This document shows positions 26,697-33,721 of a stretch of 56,629 nucleotides of DNA, piece after piece. The stretch's first letter is position 1. Every line of letters begins with the position of its first letter. The position numbers and the translations under genes are program-made. A model generated the notes under the pieces. It saw only the letters and a program-made list of their open reading frames with translations, did no database searches and was not told the DNA's origin. This DNA comes from SFLA01 sp964485815. GTDB lineage: Bacteria; Bacillota; Clostridia; Oscillospirales; CAG-382. The stretch covers positions 1 through 56,629 of the forward strand of contig CAZAJX010000008.1 of the NCBI GenBank assembly GCA_964485815.1. The letters are read 5' to 3'.

Positions 26697-26726
26697 ATTG
26701 TAGCATATGAATATGGATTTTGTCAA
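26697..26726 (-). promoter_or_regulatory. sigma-A type promoter of the full-length rhs gene
   Basis: On the - strand TTGACA (26726-26721), an 18-base spacer and TACAAT (26702-26697). It is close to consensus and about 225 bases upstream of the rhs start. Confidence 0.8.
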
Positions 26727-26813
26727 GAGAATACGGATGATTTTTTACACCATCTTTCTACACTGACAAACTATGTTCTACAAATAATGACAGCTATGAA
26801 TTTTTAAAAGGAT

Positions 26814-27293
26814 TTGTGCGATTTGATTTTCAAGGAACTCGACGAAATCGACTTTGATAATTTGTTAAAAATATTCGCAGTCAACGGGTTCACTAGCGAT
26901 GAACCAAACAACCGTTTAACTTTCCATGAGGCATTTAACGATTTGTTTTCGGGATCATCACCTAATAGCGACAACTGCTTTACAAAAGAAATTAAGCAAA
27001 ACTGCGTTTTGTCGGCAGTGACACGTGCAATGCAGGCCTATATCTTTAACAACGCAAATGATATCGTTGCTCGCAATAAGAGCGAGGGTAGTATTAGCGA
27101 ATTATTTAGAGAATGTTATGCCGACATGGTTATGTTGCTGGTGTCGAGTTACGAACGAAAGCGTGAACTTTGCGAAATATATTTTAATAAGATGTTGGGC
27201 GAATATAACGCTGCATTTTCTAATGCTTCTGGGAGTGATAAATTAAGGTTTTTTCAACGTCAATTCTCTTTAGTTCATCCAATCTTACTTTAG
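26814..27293 (+). pseudogene. fragment of an unrecognised gene
   Basis: An open frame of 159 codons on the + strand with no ATG or ribosome site at its 5' end (it opens at a TTG). Its last 25 codons overlap the opposite-strand gene at 27220-27432, so the real 3' end is probably lost. The middle reads like real protein (LTFHEAFNDLFSG, CVLSAVTRAMQAYIFNNAND, SELFRECYADMVMLLV, YERKRELCEIYFNKML). I do not recognise the family. It is probably the internal remnant of a larger gene at the right edge of the island. Confidence 0.5.
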
Positions 27294-27432
27294 TTTTCTC
27301 TGCTAACTCATAATCATTGTTTGCTACTGCTTTTTTGTATAGCCAACTAATAGCTCTTCCGTTAGCTTCTTCCATCGGAGTTTCGCCGCTGATTATTTTA
27401 AGCTGCTTCTCAGTATACTCGAGGTGGTCCAT
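27220..27432 (-). CDS. small helical protein with UVR-motif-like segment
   Basis: A 70-residue protein starting MDHLEYTEKQ with AAGGAGAT 8 bases upstream. The C-terminal half, YKKAVANNDYELAEKTKVRL, resembles the UVR motif (paired helices seen in UvrB, UvrC and ClpE-like proteins). No function can be given. The last residues overlap the + strand fragment at 26814-27293, so its own 3' end may be altered. Confidence 0.55.
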   Translation of the reverse strand: MDHLEYTEKQLKIISGETPMEEANGRAISWLYKKAVANNDYELAEKTKVRLDELKRIDVEKTLIYHSQKH

Positions 27433-27524
27433 ATTCACATCTCCTTAAGTGCATTTTGAATTGGATACCATATTATACATCCGCAACAACGGCTTGTCAC
27501 CTCCAACATTTTCCAAAACAAAAG

Positions 27525-27554
27525 TGGAGTCATCTGCACTCAGATAACTCCACA
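27525..27554. terminator. strong hairpin inside the right island-flanking repeat
   Basis: GTGGAGTcATCTG / CAGATaACTCCAC with a 4-base loop, 13 bases per arm with one mismatch. T-rich sequence follows on the + strand (AATTTTTGGTTTTG) and TTTTGTTTTGG on the - strand, so it could terminate in both directions. Confidence 0.65.
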
Positions 27555-27634
27555 ATTTTTGGTTTTGTTAGGTTCTACGTTTAAGAGCTTAACTCCACAG
27601 ATTTTGAAATAGCCTTCAAACGACAGCACTTTTT
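27537..27634. repeat. right copy of island-flanking inverted repeat
   Basis: Its reverse complement starts AAAAGTGCTGTC, continues GGCTATTTC and AAAATCTGTGGAGTT, and ends AAATTGTGGAGTT, matching 7601-7698 block by block in opposite orientation. It overlaps the strong hairpin at 27525-27554. Just outside on the island side (27485-27496) CAACAACGGCTTG resembles one arm of the cassette hairpin. No transposase is visible at either end. Confidence 0.65.
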
Positions 27635-27655
27635 TATTGTTAGGATATTTTACGC

Positions 27656-27850
27656 TTATATTCTTTCAATAACTATATCTTCCGTATTAAGATTAATGGG
27701 AGGACGGGGCTTGATTTTGAGCAAGTCCAATTTATATTTGCGGCACTTGGCTGAAAATGATACCTCACCCTTATACAGACAATAGCATTTATCAAAATCT
27801 CCGTTGGAGTGAACACAATTCAAGCATTGTTTTTCGACAGAAGCAGACAT
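27656..27850 (-). CDS. small Cys-rich protein of unknown function
   Basis: A 64-residue protein. The start at 27850 (MSASVEKQ) has GAGGTG at a good distance. Cysteines are arranged CLNCVHSNGDFDKCYC followed by KCRKY, which could bind a metal such as zinc or an iron-sulfur cluster. Short proteins of this shape are common in Clostridia. It is the first gene outside the right island repeat and points away from ylbJ. Confidence 0.6.
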   Translation of the reverse strand: MSASVEKQCLNCVHSNGDFDKCYCLYKGEVSFSAKCRKYKLDLLKIKPRPPINLNTEDIVIERI

Positions 27851-27894
27851 TTTTTTCACCTCGCAGATTATTATACGACCTTAAAGATGTTTTG

Positions 27895-28785
27895 TCAAGC
27901 GAGCAAAGCGAAAACGGTCATAAGTGAAGCAATAACCAAGCGGGATATTATAAATGGCTTCACGGAAAAAACGTCCTTTATTACAGACACAGTCTGAAAT
28001 ATTGCGGAAAGTGAGCCGAACCCCAGAAACAAGCTGCACAGCACCTCGCGGGTGGGAAGGGAAAAGGGTGCGCTTTCGGCTATTCCGGATGAAAACTCAA
28101 ACAATCCTTTAACCAACACGGCCTGCATACTTTCCGCAGGGAAAAGATCGGAAACGATAGCGCCCAACACAAAAAAACACACGATAAATCCGCAGATCCG
28201 CACCATAAGCAAAGCAGATTCGGATATCGCCAAGGGAAAATCCACATTTCGTACATATGTGTTTTTTGCGCGGGGCGTTATTTTATCATCACTTTTTAAC
28301 ATAAACGGGTAAAAGACAACCGCTGTGACCAGTGTGGCGGCGAACTGGAACCCCAAAAGCTTTAAGCCGTATTTTACACTTCCCATAACCGATGCACCTG
28401 CAAAAGCAAGAACGAATGCAACAGACGCGCCCGAGCAAAGACAGCACAGATACTCCCCTCTTTTTCGTGAAACAACGCCGCTTTCGTACAGACACACGCA
28501 ATTCCTCGCCCCCGCAGGATATCCGCAGAGAAAGCCTATAAGTACCGTAAAAATGCTTCCCCATAAAGGGTGGGCGCAAAGCTTTGTTACTGCGGTTATG
28601 GCGGTTATACGACGGGAGAACACGAGATAAATGAAAAGGGAGGGAATTATATTTTTAAGGCAAAAGGTTACGGCACGGGCTGTAGCGGCGCTGACAGAGC
28701 TTGGGTATACCAAAAGAAAAGCGAACACGCCTACGAACATAAGATTTACCGCTTTTATCCAAACTCTGCGTGCGGCTTTATTCAT
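27895..28785 (-). CDS. YlbJ-like sporulation integral membrane protein (nucleoside-recognition fold)
   Basis: A 296-residue polytopic membrane protein with about eight hydrophobic segments. The family signature is visible in CLKNIIPSLFIYLVF near the N-terminus and LIGFLCGYPAGARNC and CSGASVAF in the middle, as in YlbJ/SpoVV-type proteins, which in Bacillus act in spore formation (SpoVV moves dipicolinic acid). The N-terminal and C-terminal halves repeat the same fold (SGIAESAPF, FGSLSAIFQT). It is divergent from yqfC with 46 bases between, both being sporulation genes. The exact role is inferred. Confidence 0.8.
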   Translation of the reverse strand: MNKAARRVWIKAVNLMFVGVFAFLLVYPSSVSAATARAVTFCLKNIIPSLFIYLVFSRRITAITAVTKLCAHPLWGSIFTVLIGFLCGYPAGARNCVCLYESGVVSRKRGEYLCCLCSGASVAFVLAFAGASVMGSVKYGLKLLGFQFAATLVTAVVFYPFMLKSDDKITPRAKNTYVRNVDFPLAISESALLMVRICGFIVCFFVLGAIVSDLFPAESMQAVLVKGLFEFSSGIAESAPFSLPTREVLCSLFLGFGSLSAIFQTVSVIKDVFSVKPFIISRLVIASLMTVFALLA

Positions 28786-28831
28786 AAACCATCAACTCCC
28801 ATAATAATATATACGGAAAGGCGGGAAAAAT

Positions 28832-29071
28832 ATGAAAAAATTGCCCGATACCTTGTTCGGTGAGTTTTTGGAAATAAGAGGCAATACTTATCTTGCAGCA
28901 GACGGATACGGAAAAATGCTGGAATACGGAAATGAAAAAATAGTTCTGGCAGGAAAAAGCCTTAAAATAACCGTAACGGGAAAACGGCTTAAAATGAATT
29001 ACTTATCCGGAGAGAAAATAGGAATTGACGGTTACATACGGAGTGTGGAATATGAACCGAATAATACGTAA
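28832..29071 (+). CDS. yqfC: sporulation protein YqfC (YabP family)
   Basis: A 79-residue protein of the YabP/YqfC family, recognised by LEIRGNTYLAADGYGKMLEY, IVLAGKSLKITVTGKRLKM and GIDGYIRSVEY, which is the whole-length pattern of the family. The yqfC-yqfD pair is conserved in spore formers, and YqfD is needed for engulfment-stage forespore integrity in Bacillus. AAAGGCGGG precedes the ATG. The 3' end overlaps yqfD by 20 bases, so they are translationally coupled. Confidence 0.85.
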   Translation: MKKLPDTLFGEFLEIRGNTYLAADGYGKMLEYGNEKIVLAGKSLKITVTGKRLKMNYLSGEKIGIDGYIRSVEYEPNNT

Positions 29072-30245
29072 ATTTTTTGGATCTTATACCATCGCTTTTC
29101 CAAAAGACGATGCACCAAAGCTGCTGAACAAATGCAAGGAAAAAGACATATTCTTCTTTTCCCCATTGGCGGACGGAGATACGGTAACGGTAAACGCAAG
29201 CCTGTTTTCCTGCAAAGCCTTTGTCGATACCGCCCGTGAACTGGGAATAGACGCTGTAATCGTAAAACAGCAGGGATTGCCGTTTTTAATATCCCGTTAC
29301 CGAAAAAGATACGGCATATACGCAGGAATCCTGCTTGGTGCCGCTTTTCTTTTGATATCATCTTTATTTATATGGGAAATAAACATTACGGGCAACGTTA
29401 ACGTTTCTGCAGAGGAAATTACAAAGGTGCTGGCATCCCACGGAGTGAAGGTAGGTGCGTTTATACCCGATATGGATGCCGATCTCACTGCCGAATACAT
29501 ATTGCTTGATTATTCTCCCCTCTCCTCCCTTGCCATAAACGTAAAAGGGACTGTGGCGACCGTGGACGTTATTGAGCGGGTCCCAAAGCCCGAAACGGTT
29601 TTCCCCGAAGAGGGATACTGTAATCTGGTCGCGGGCTGGGACGGAATAATAACCAACGTAACAGCGGCCGAAGGACACCCCGAAATAAAAGTGGGCGATG
29701 TAGTTACCCAAGGTCAACTTCTAATAAACGGGCTTGTGGAAAACAGATACGGTGCATATAAAATAGTGAATTCCAAGGGATACGTTTACGCCGACGTGGC
29801 GGAAACGCAGATGTTTGATATTCCGTTAACGGCTTCGGGCAAGGAATACACGGGAAAAGAAGACGTAAAGAGGGAAATATATATAATCGGCTTTCCTATA
29901 AGGTTATATTCAAACCAGGAATCTTCCTTTTCTTCCTGCGATGCGGTGGCAGAGGAAAGAAACCTTAAAATTTTCGGTCTGAAGCTGCCCGTGAAGATCT
30001 CTACGATAGTTTACAAGGAATACGTAACCAAGGAATACCAAATTACCGAGGAAGAAGCTAAAAGAAAAGCAAATAAAGCCTTACAGCTTTGGTGGGAAAA
30101 GGTTTCGGACGGTGAAATAGTAAGCATCGAAACGGAGGAAAGTATAAAAAACAACGTGTACCGGTTAAAAGCACACGTTGTAATAAACAAAAATATTGCT
30201 ATGCGGCAGGAAATAAAATTTAACTACCCGAATAAACCTTTTTGA
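29052..30245 (+). CDS. yqfD: sporulation protein YqfD
   Basis: A 397-residue protein from the ATG at 29052, which has GGAG 8 bases upstream and gives MNRIIRKFFGSYTIAF, the usual YqfD start. A cytoplasmic domain (1-80) is followed by one membrane helix (about 95-112, YAGILLGAAFLLISSLFIWEINITG) and an outer region including a POTRA-like stretch (EEITKVLASHGVKVGAFIPDMD) and VERVPKPETVF. Its end overlaps the opposite-strand dipeptidase by 26 bases. Confidence 0.9.
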   Translation: MNRIIRKFFGSYTIAFPKDDAPKLLNKCKEKDIFFFSPLADGDTVTVNASLFSCKAFVDTARELGIDAVIVKQQGLPFLISRYRKRYGIYAGILLGAAFLLISSLFIWEINITGNVNVSAEEITKVLASHGVKVGAFIPDMDADLTAEYILLDYSPLSSLAINVKGTVATVDVIERVPKPETVFPEEGYCNLVAGWDGIITNVTAAEGHPEIKVGDVVTQGQLLINGLVENRYGAYKIVNSKGYVYADVAETQMFDIPLTASGKEYTGKEDVKREIYIIGFPIRLYSNQESSFSSCDAVAEERNLKIFGLKLPVKISTIVYKEYVTKEYQITEEEAKRKANKALQLWWEKVSDGEIVSIETEESIKNNVYRLKAHVVINKNIAMRQEIKFNYPNKPF

Positions 30246-31608
30246 GTCTTAAAATGGACAATACGAATATCTGCGCCGCACGGATGACTTCCTCGCGGGA
30301 GATGTATTCATCTCTCTCGTGAGCGCCGCCCTTGCCCTCGCCCAAAAGTCCGCGGTAAGCGGAAATGGTTGCGCCGAAGGCAACGGTGTTTTTCATATAT
30401 CTGGCGTAAGTGCCGCCGCCCATAGTATAAGGAGAGCAGTCCTCCTCGATAATATCACGGCAGGAATCGGTAAGCGCCCGGATACGGGGATCATCGGAAG
30501 ACATTATATATCCCTCGGAACAGCCGCCGCTGTATGCGGAAAAGCCGTTATCCTCGGCAGTTTTCTTGATAGTTGCGATAATCTCCTCGTAAGGAACGGA
30601 GGGAATATAGCGGACGTTGAAGTTTGCCCAAAGCTTGCCTTCTTTTTCGCCCAGCAGACCACAGATGCAGGTAAGATAACCAAAGTCTTTATCCTCTTTG
30701 TCTATGCCGAAGGTTTTTCCCTTATATTCGGAGCAAGCCTTGGCAAGGAAACGGAGTCCGTCGGTATCGGCAATGCCGTTTTCCAAAAGATATTCGCAAA
30801 GCAGCTTTACTGCGCTCAAGCTGTTTTCGGGCAGAGAGGCGTGGGCGCCTTTTCCCGTTGCGGTAATACGAATAGAGTCGCCTTCCTTTGTAACGGTGAT
30901 ACCGTCTTTTTCTCCGGGAACGATATCGGTCTTAACAAGGCAATATGCGGAATCCGCCACGGAATTGCTTGCGGTGCCGCCGCCGATCTCAAGTATGTTG
31001 GCGGGCTTTTCGCCAAGCAGAATATCAAAGGAGAAAATTCCCTTTTCGCCTATACAAACGGGGAAGCCGCTATCGGGCGTGAAGGAAAAATCGGGCACGT
31101 TTCTTACAGAGGCAAAATGACGGAGATCGGTACTGCCTACTTCTTCATCACAGCCGAGTATCATACGAATAGCAAAGGGAAGATCATACCCCTTTTCCAT
31201 AAGAAAACGGATAGCGTACATAGAAATAAGCATAGGACCTTTATCGTCCTCGGTACCTCTGCCGATATACAGACCGTCCTTCACGGTAAGTGCATAGGGC
31301 TCTACGCTCCAACCGCCGCCGCAGGGCACAACGTCAAGATGGGAAACAATACCTATTTCCTTTTCGCCCTCGCCGTATATAAGAGAACCGCAGTAGTATT
31401 CGTGGTTTTCGGGCTTAAAGCCGTATTTTTCGCCTATGGCAAGAGTAGTTTCCAGCACGCGGGCGCAGTTTTCACCGAAAACATATTTTCCTTCCCCTTT
31501 TTCGGATACGGAGGGAATGGATATAATGGATGCAAGGTCTTGCTCAAACTGCTGTTTTATATCCTCGCGCTCCATAAATTCTCTTACTTGCTTTGCTATA
31601 TCCTTCAT
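30220..31608 (-). CDS. M20-family dipeptidase (PepV-like)
   Basis: A 462-residue zinc peptidase from the ATG at 31608 (MKDIAKQVREF), chosen because AAAGGAA precedes it; an in-frame start 30 bases upstream lacks this. Zinc-binding motifs of the family are visible: SHLDVVPCGGGW, GRGTEDDKGPM with the bridging Asp, the general base pair DEEVGS, and PDSGFPV. The C-terminal lid ends with MGGGTYARYM, which carries family-conserved residues. PepV-type enzymes cleave dipeptides with unblocked N-termini in the cytoplasm. It follows the dehydrogenase gene by 16 bases in the same direction. Confidence 0.93.
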   Translation of the reverse strand: MKDIAKQVREFMEREDIKQQFEQDLASIISIPSVSEKGEGKYVFGENCARVLETTLAIGEKYGFKPENHEYYCGSLIYGEGEKEIGIVSHLDVVPCGGGWSVEPYALTVKDGLYIGRGTEDDKGPMLISMYAIRFLMEKGYDLPFAIRMILGCDEEVGSTDLRHFASVRNVPDFSFTPDSGFPVCIGEKGIFSFDILLGEKPANILEIGGGTASNSVADSAYCLVKTDIVPGEKDGITVTKEGDSIRITATGKGAHASLPENSLSAVKLLCEYLLENGIADTDGLRFLAKACSEYKGKTFGIDKEDKDFGYLTCICGLLGEKEGKLWANFNVRYIPSVPYEEIIATIKKTAEDNGFSAYSGGCSEGYIMSSDDPRIRALTDSCRDIIEEDCSPYTMGGGTYARYMKNTVAFGATISAYRGLLGEGKGGAHERDEYISREEVIRAAQIFVLSILRLKKVYSGS

Positions 31609-31624
31609 AATAAATAAATTCCTT

Positions 31625-32389
31625 TCAGCATTTTGCAAATTTCATCATAACCGCCTTGGGCACGAGCTTGCCCAGTACACGGTAAAGCTTATATAAAAAT
31701 CTGTTGGTATATACCGCTTTTCCCTTTTTAAGAGCGTTAAGGCTCTTTACCGCTATCTCCTTAGGATCGCAATACGGCAGGGTATCAAAGGTTTTTGATG
31801 CGCCTTTGCTTATATGAGCGCGGGATAAGAATTCCGTACTCATCGGTCCGGGGCAGACGGCAAGCACGTTTATGTGCTTTTGCTTTAATTCCTCACGTAA
31901 AGCTCTGGAAAATGACATAACGTACGCCTTGGTGGAGGAATACACCGTCATTCTGGTGTTGGGCACGAAGGAGGCTATGGAGCACACGTTCAATATTCCG
32001 CTCCCTTTTGGCATATAAGGGATAACCGCAGAGGTAACGGCGGTAAGCGCGCCGCAGTTAAGATCGATCATATCCCGCTGCACGTTGGGATCTATCTCCC
32101 AAACGTATCCCAGCTTGCCGAATCCTGCGTTGTTTATAAGCAAGCCTACTTCGGGCTTTTCCTCCTCAAGCAAGGAGCAAAGCTGTGAAAAGCAAGCTCT
32201 GTCGTTAAGGTCCATATCCAATATTTTTACGGAAAGATCTGCGGGAAGCGTGGCTTTCAGTTCCTCCAGCAGATCAACTCTGCGGGCGATAAGCCAGAAT
32301 TCCTTTATATCCGTATATTTTTTCGCAACTGCAAGGACGTATTCTTTTCCAAGTCCGGCAGAAGCTCCCGTTATTATTGCGGTACGCAA
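31625..32389 (-). CDS. short-chain dehydrogenase/reductase
   Basis: A 254-residue SDR from the TTG at 32389, which has a perfect GGAGGT 7 bases upstream and places TGASAGLGKEY at the N-terminus as the NAD(P)-binding motif. NNAGFGKLG (the NNAG motif) and YSSTKAYVMSF (catalytic Tyr-x-x-x-Lys, Ser upstream in NVCSIASF) follow. The longer form starting at 32431 adds 14 residues before the Rossmann strand and has no ribosome site. The substrate is unknown; similarity to the DltE/YqjQ-like group is possible. Confidence 0.92.
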   Translation of the reverse strand: MRTAIITGASAGLGKEYVLAVAKKYTDIKEFWLIARRVDLLEELKATLPADLSVKILDMDLNDRACFSQLCSLLEEEKPEVGLLINNAGFGKLGYVWEIDPNVQRDMIDLNCGALTAVTSAVIPYMPKGSGILNVCSIASFVPNTRMTVYSSTKAYVMSFSRALREELKQKHINVLAVCPGPMSTEFLSRAHISKGASKTFDTLPYCDPKEIAVKSLNALKKGKAVYTNRFLYKLYRVLGKLVPKAVMMKFAKC

Positions 32390-32473
32390 ATCGTTTACCT
32401 CCGTAAAAACATATTTATTACATTTTATCACCCTTTTCCCCTATATGCAATCACTTTTTTAAAAAAAGAAGGT

Positions 32474-33721
32474 ATGTTTTTGCTTAACCTTATTAAAAAC
32501 GCTTTATGGTCTTTTCCCACAATGGTCCTTCTTATGGGCACGGGAATGTACTTTACGTTCAAAAGCAGATTTTTCCCAATAAGATGCCTTGGGAAAATAA
32601 TAAAGAGCGTAAAAGAAAGCGACGGTAACACGGAAATATCTCCTGTCCGCGGGTTGATGACCGCCTTGGGCGGAACGGTGGGTGTGGGAAGCATTACGGG
32701 TGTGGCATACGCTATTACTCAAGGCGGCGCAGGCGCGCTGTTCTGGATGTGGATAAGCTCCTTTTTCTGTATGATGCTGAAATATGCGGAAAATTATATT
32801 ACGGTAAAGGAATGCAGAAGGCAAGGAGTGCGGGGAAGCGCCGCCACCCTTCTTGCGGCTATGGGAAAACGAAAAACCGCGGTGTTTTTTGCCGTAACGG
32901 GAATACTCGCATCCTTCGGAAGCGGCAATCTGGCACAAGCAAACGCATTTTCTTCCGCCGCCGCAGAAGCAGGCGCAAACAAATATACCGTTGGAGTGGT
33001 ATTCGCATTACTGCTTATTCCCGCAGTGCTCGGCGGACAAAAGCTTATTGCCCGTGTAAACGGAATACTGGTTCCCTTTGCGGCAATTTTGTTTGTTGCC
33101 GCCGCTTTGGGAATAACGGTTTACAACGCAAAGGAGATACCGCAGGCATTTTTTAAAATATTTACCTCCGCCTTCGGATTTTCGGAAATGGGGGCGGGGT
33201 TTACGGGCACCGCCATATCCGTAGCCCTGCGTACGGGGGTGTCCAAGGGCGTTTTCTCCCACGAAGCGGGTATGGGGTCATCCCCTATCGCCCACGCGGC
33301 GGCGGACACTTCGCCCCAAGGTGCCGCTTGCTTTGGAATTATTGAGGTTTTTGTAGATACCTTTGCCGTAAGCACTATCACCGCTTTAGCTTTGCTGACA
33401 ACCAAAAGCGAGAGCGCAGAGGAAATGTTTTTTGTCTGCTTCGGAAGTGCAGGAGGAGTTATGCTTGCGGCGGCGGTGGGGATATTTGCGTATTCCGCCG
33501 TTATAAGCTGGTGCTTTTACAGCGAAAGCCTGATCGGACACATCTGCAAAAGCAAAAGAATTCCCGTTGCCATATACAGATTTTTGGTGATATTATCAGC
33601 ATTTTTCGGATGCGTTCAGGATGCGGGCAGTATTTGGAGCGCCGCGGATATATTCAACGCGCTTATGCTGTTTCCCAATTTATACGCTTTGATCAAAAAA
33701 AGAAAGGAAATACTGTTTTGA
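32474..33721 (+). CDS. alanine/glycine:cation symporter (AGCS family)
   Basis: A 415-residue polytopic membrane protein of the sodium:alanine symporter family. Signatures are TALGGTVGVGSITGVAYAI, GAGALFWMWISSFFCMM, KYAENYITVKEC and FSHEAGMGSSPIAHAAAD. It is a little shorter than most members (about 450-480), mainly at the C-terminus. It would import alanine or glycine with sodium or protons. It reads into the P-type ATPase with a stop-start overlap. Confidence 0.92.
   Translation: MFLLNLIKNALWSFPTMVLLMGTGMYFTFKSRFFPIRCLGKIIKSVKESDGNTEISPVRGLMTALGGTVGVGSITGVAYAITQGGAGALFWMWISSFFCMMLKYAENYITVKECRRQGVRGSAATLLAAMGKRKTAVFFAVTGILASFGSGNLAQANAFSSAAAEAGANKYTVGVVFALLLIPAVLGGQKLIARVNGILVPFAAILFVAAALGITVYNAKEIPQAFFKIFTSAFGFSEMGAGFTGTAISVALRTGVSKGVFSHEAGMGSSPIAHAAADTSPQGAACFGIIEVFVDTFAVSTITALALLTTKSESAEEMFFVCFGSAGGVMLAAAVGIFAYSAVISWCFYSESLIGHICKSKRIPVAIYRFLVILSAFFGCVQDAGSIWSAADIFNALMLFPNLYALIKKRKEILF

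Noticed and set aside
27525..27634. Insertion sequence at the right edge of the island
   Set aside because: The repeat and hairpin have no transposase nearby, so only a non-autonomous repeat can be claimed.
30319..31617. 432-codon + strand frame opposite the dipeptidase
   Set aside because: The - strand frame has full M20 peptidase motifs and a ribosome site; the + frame has none and is a shadow.
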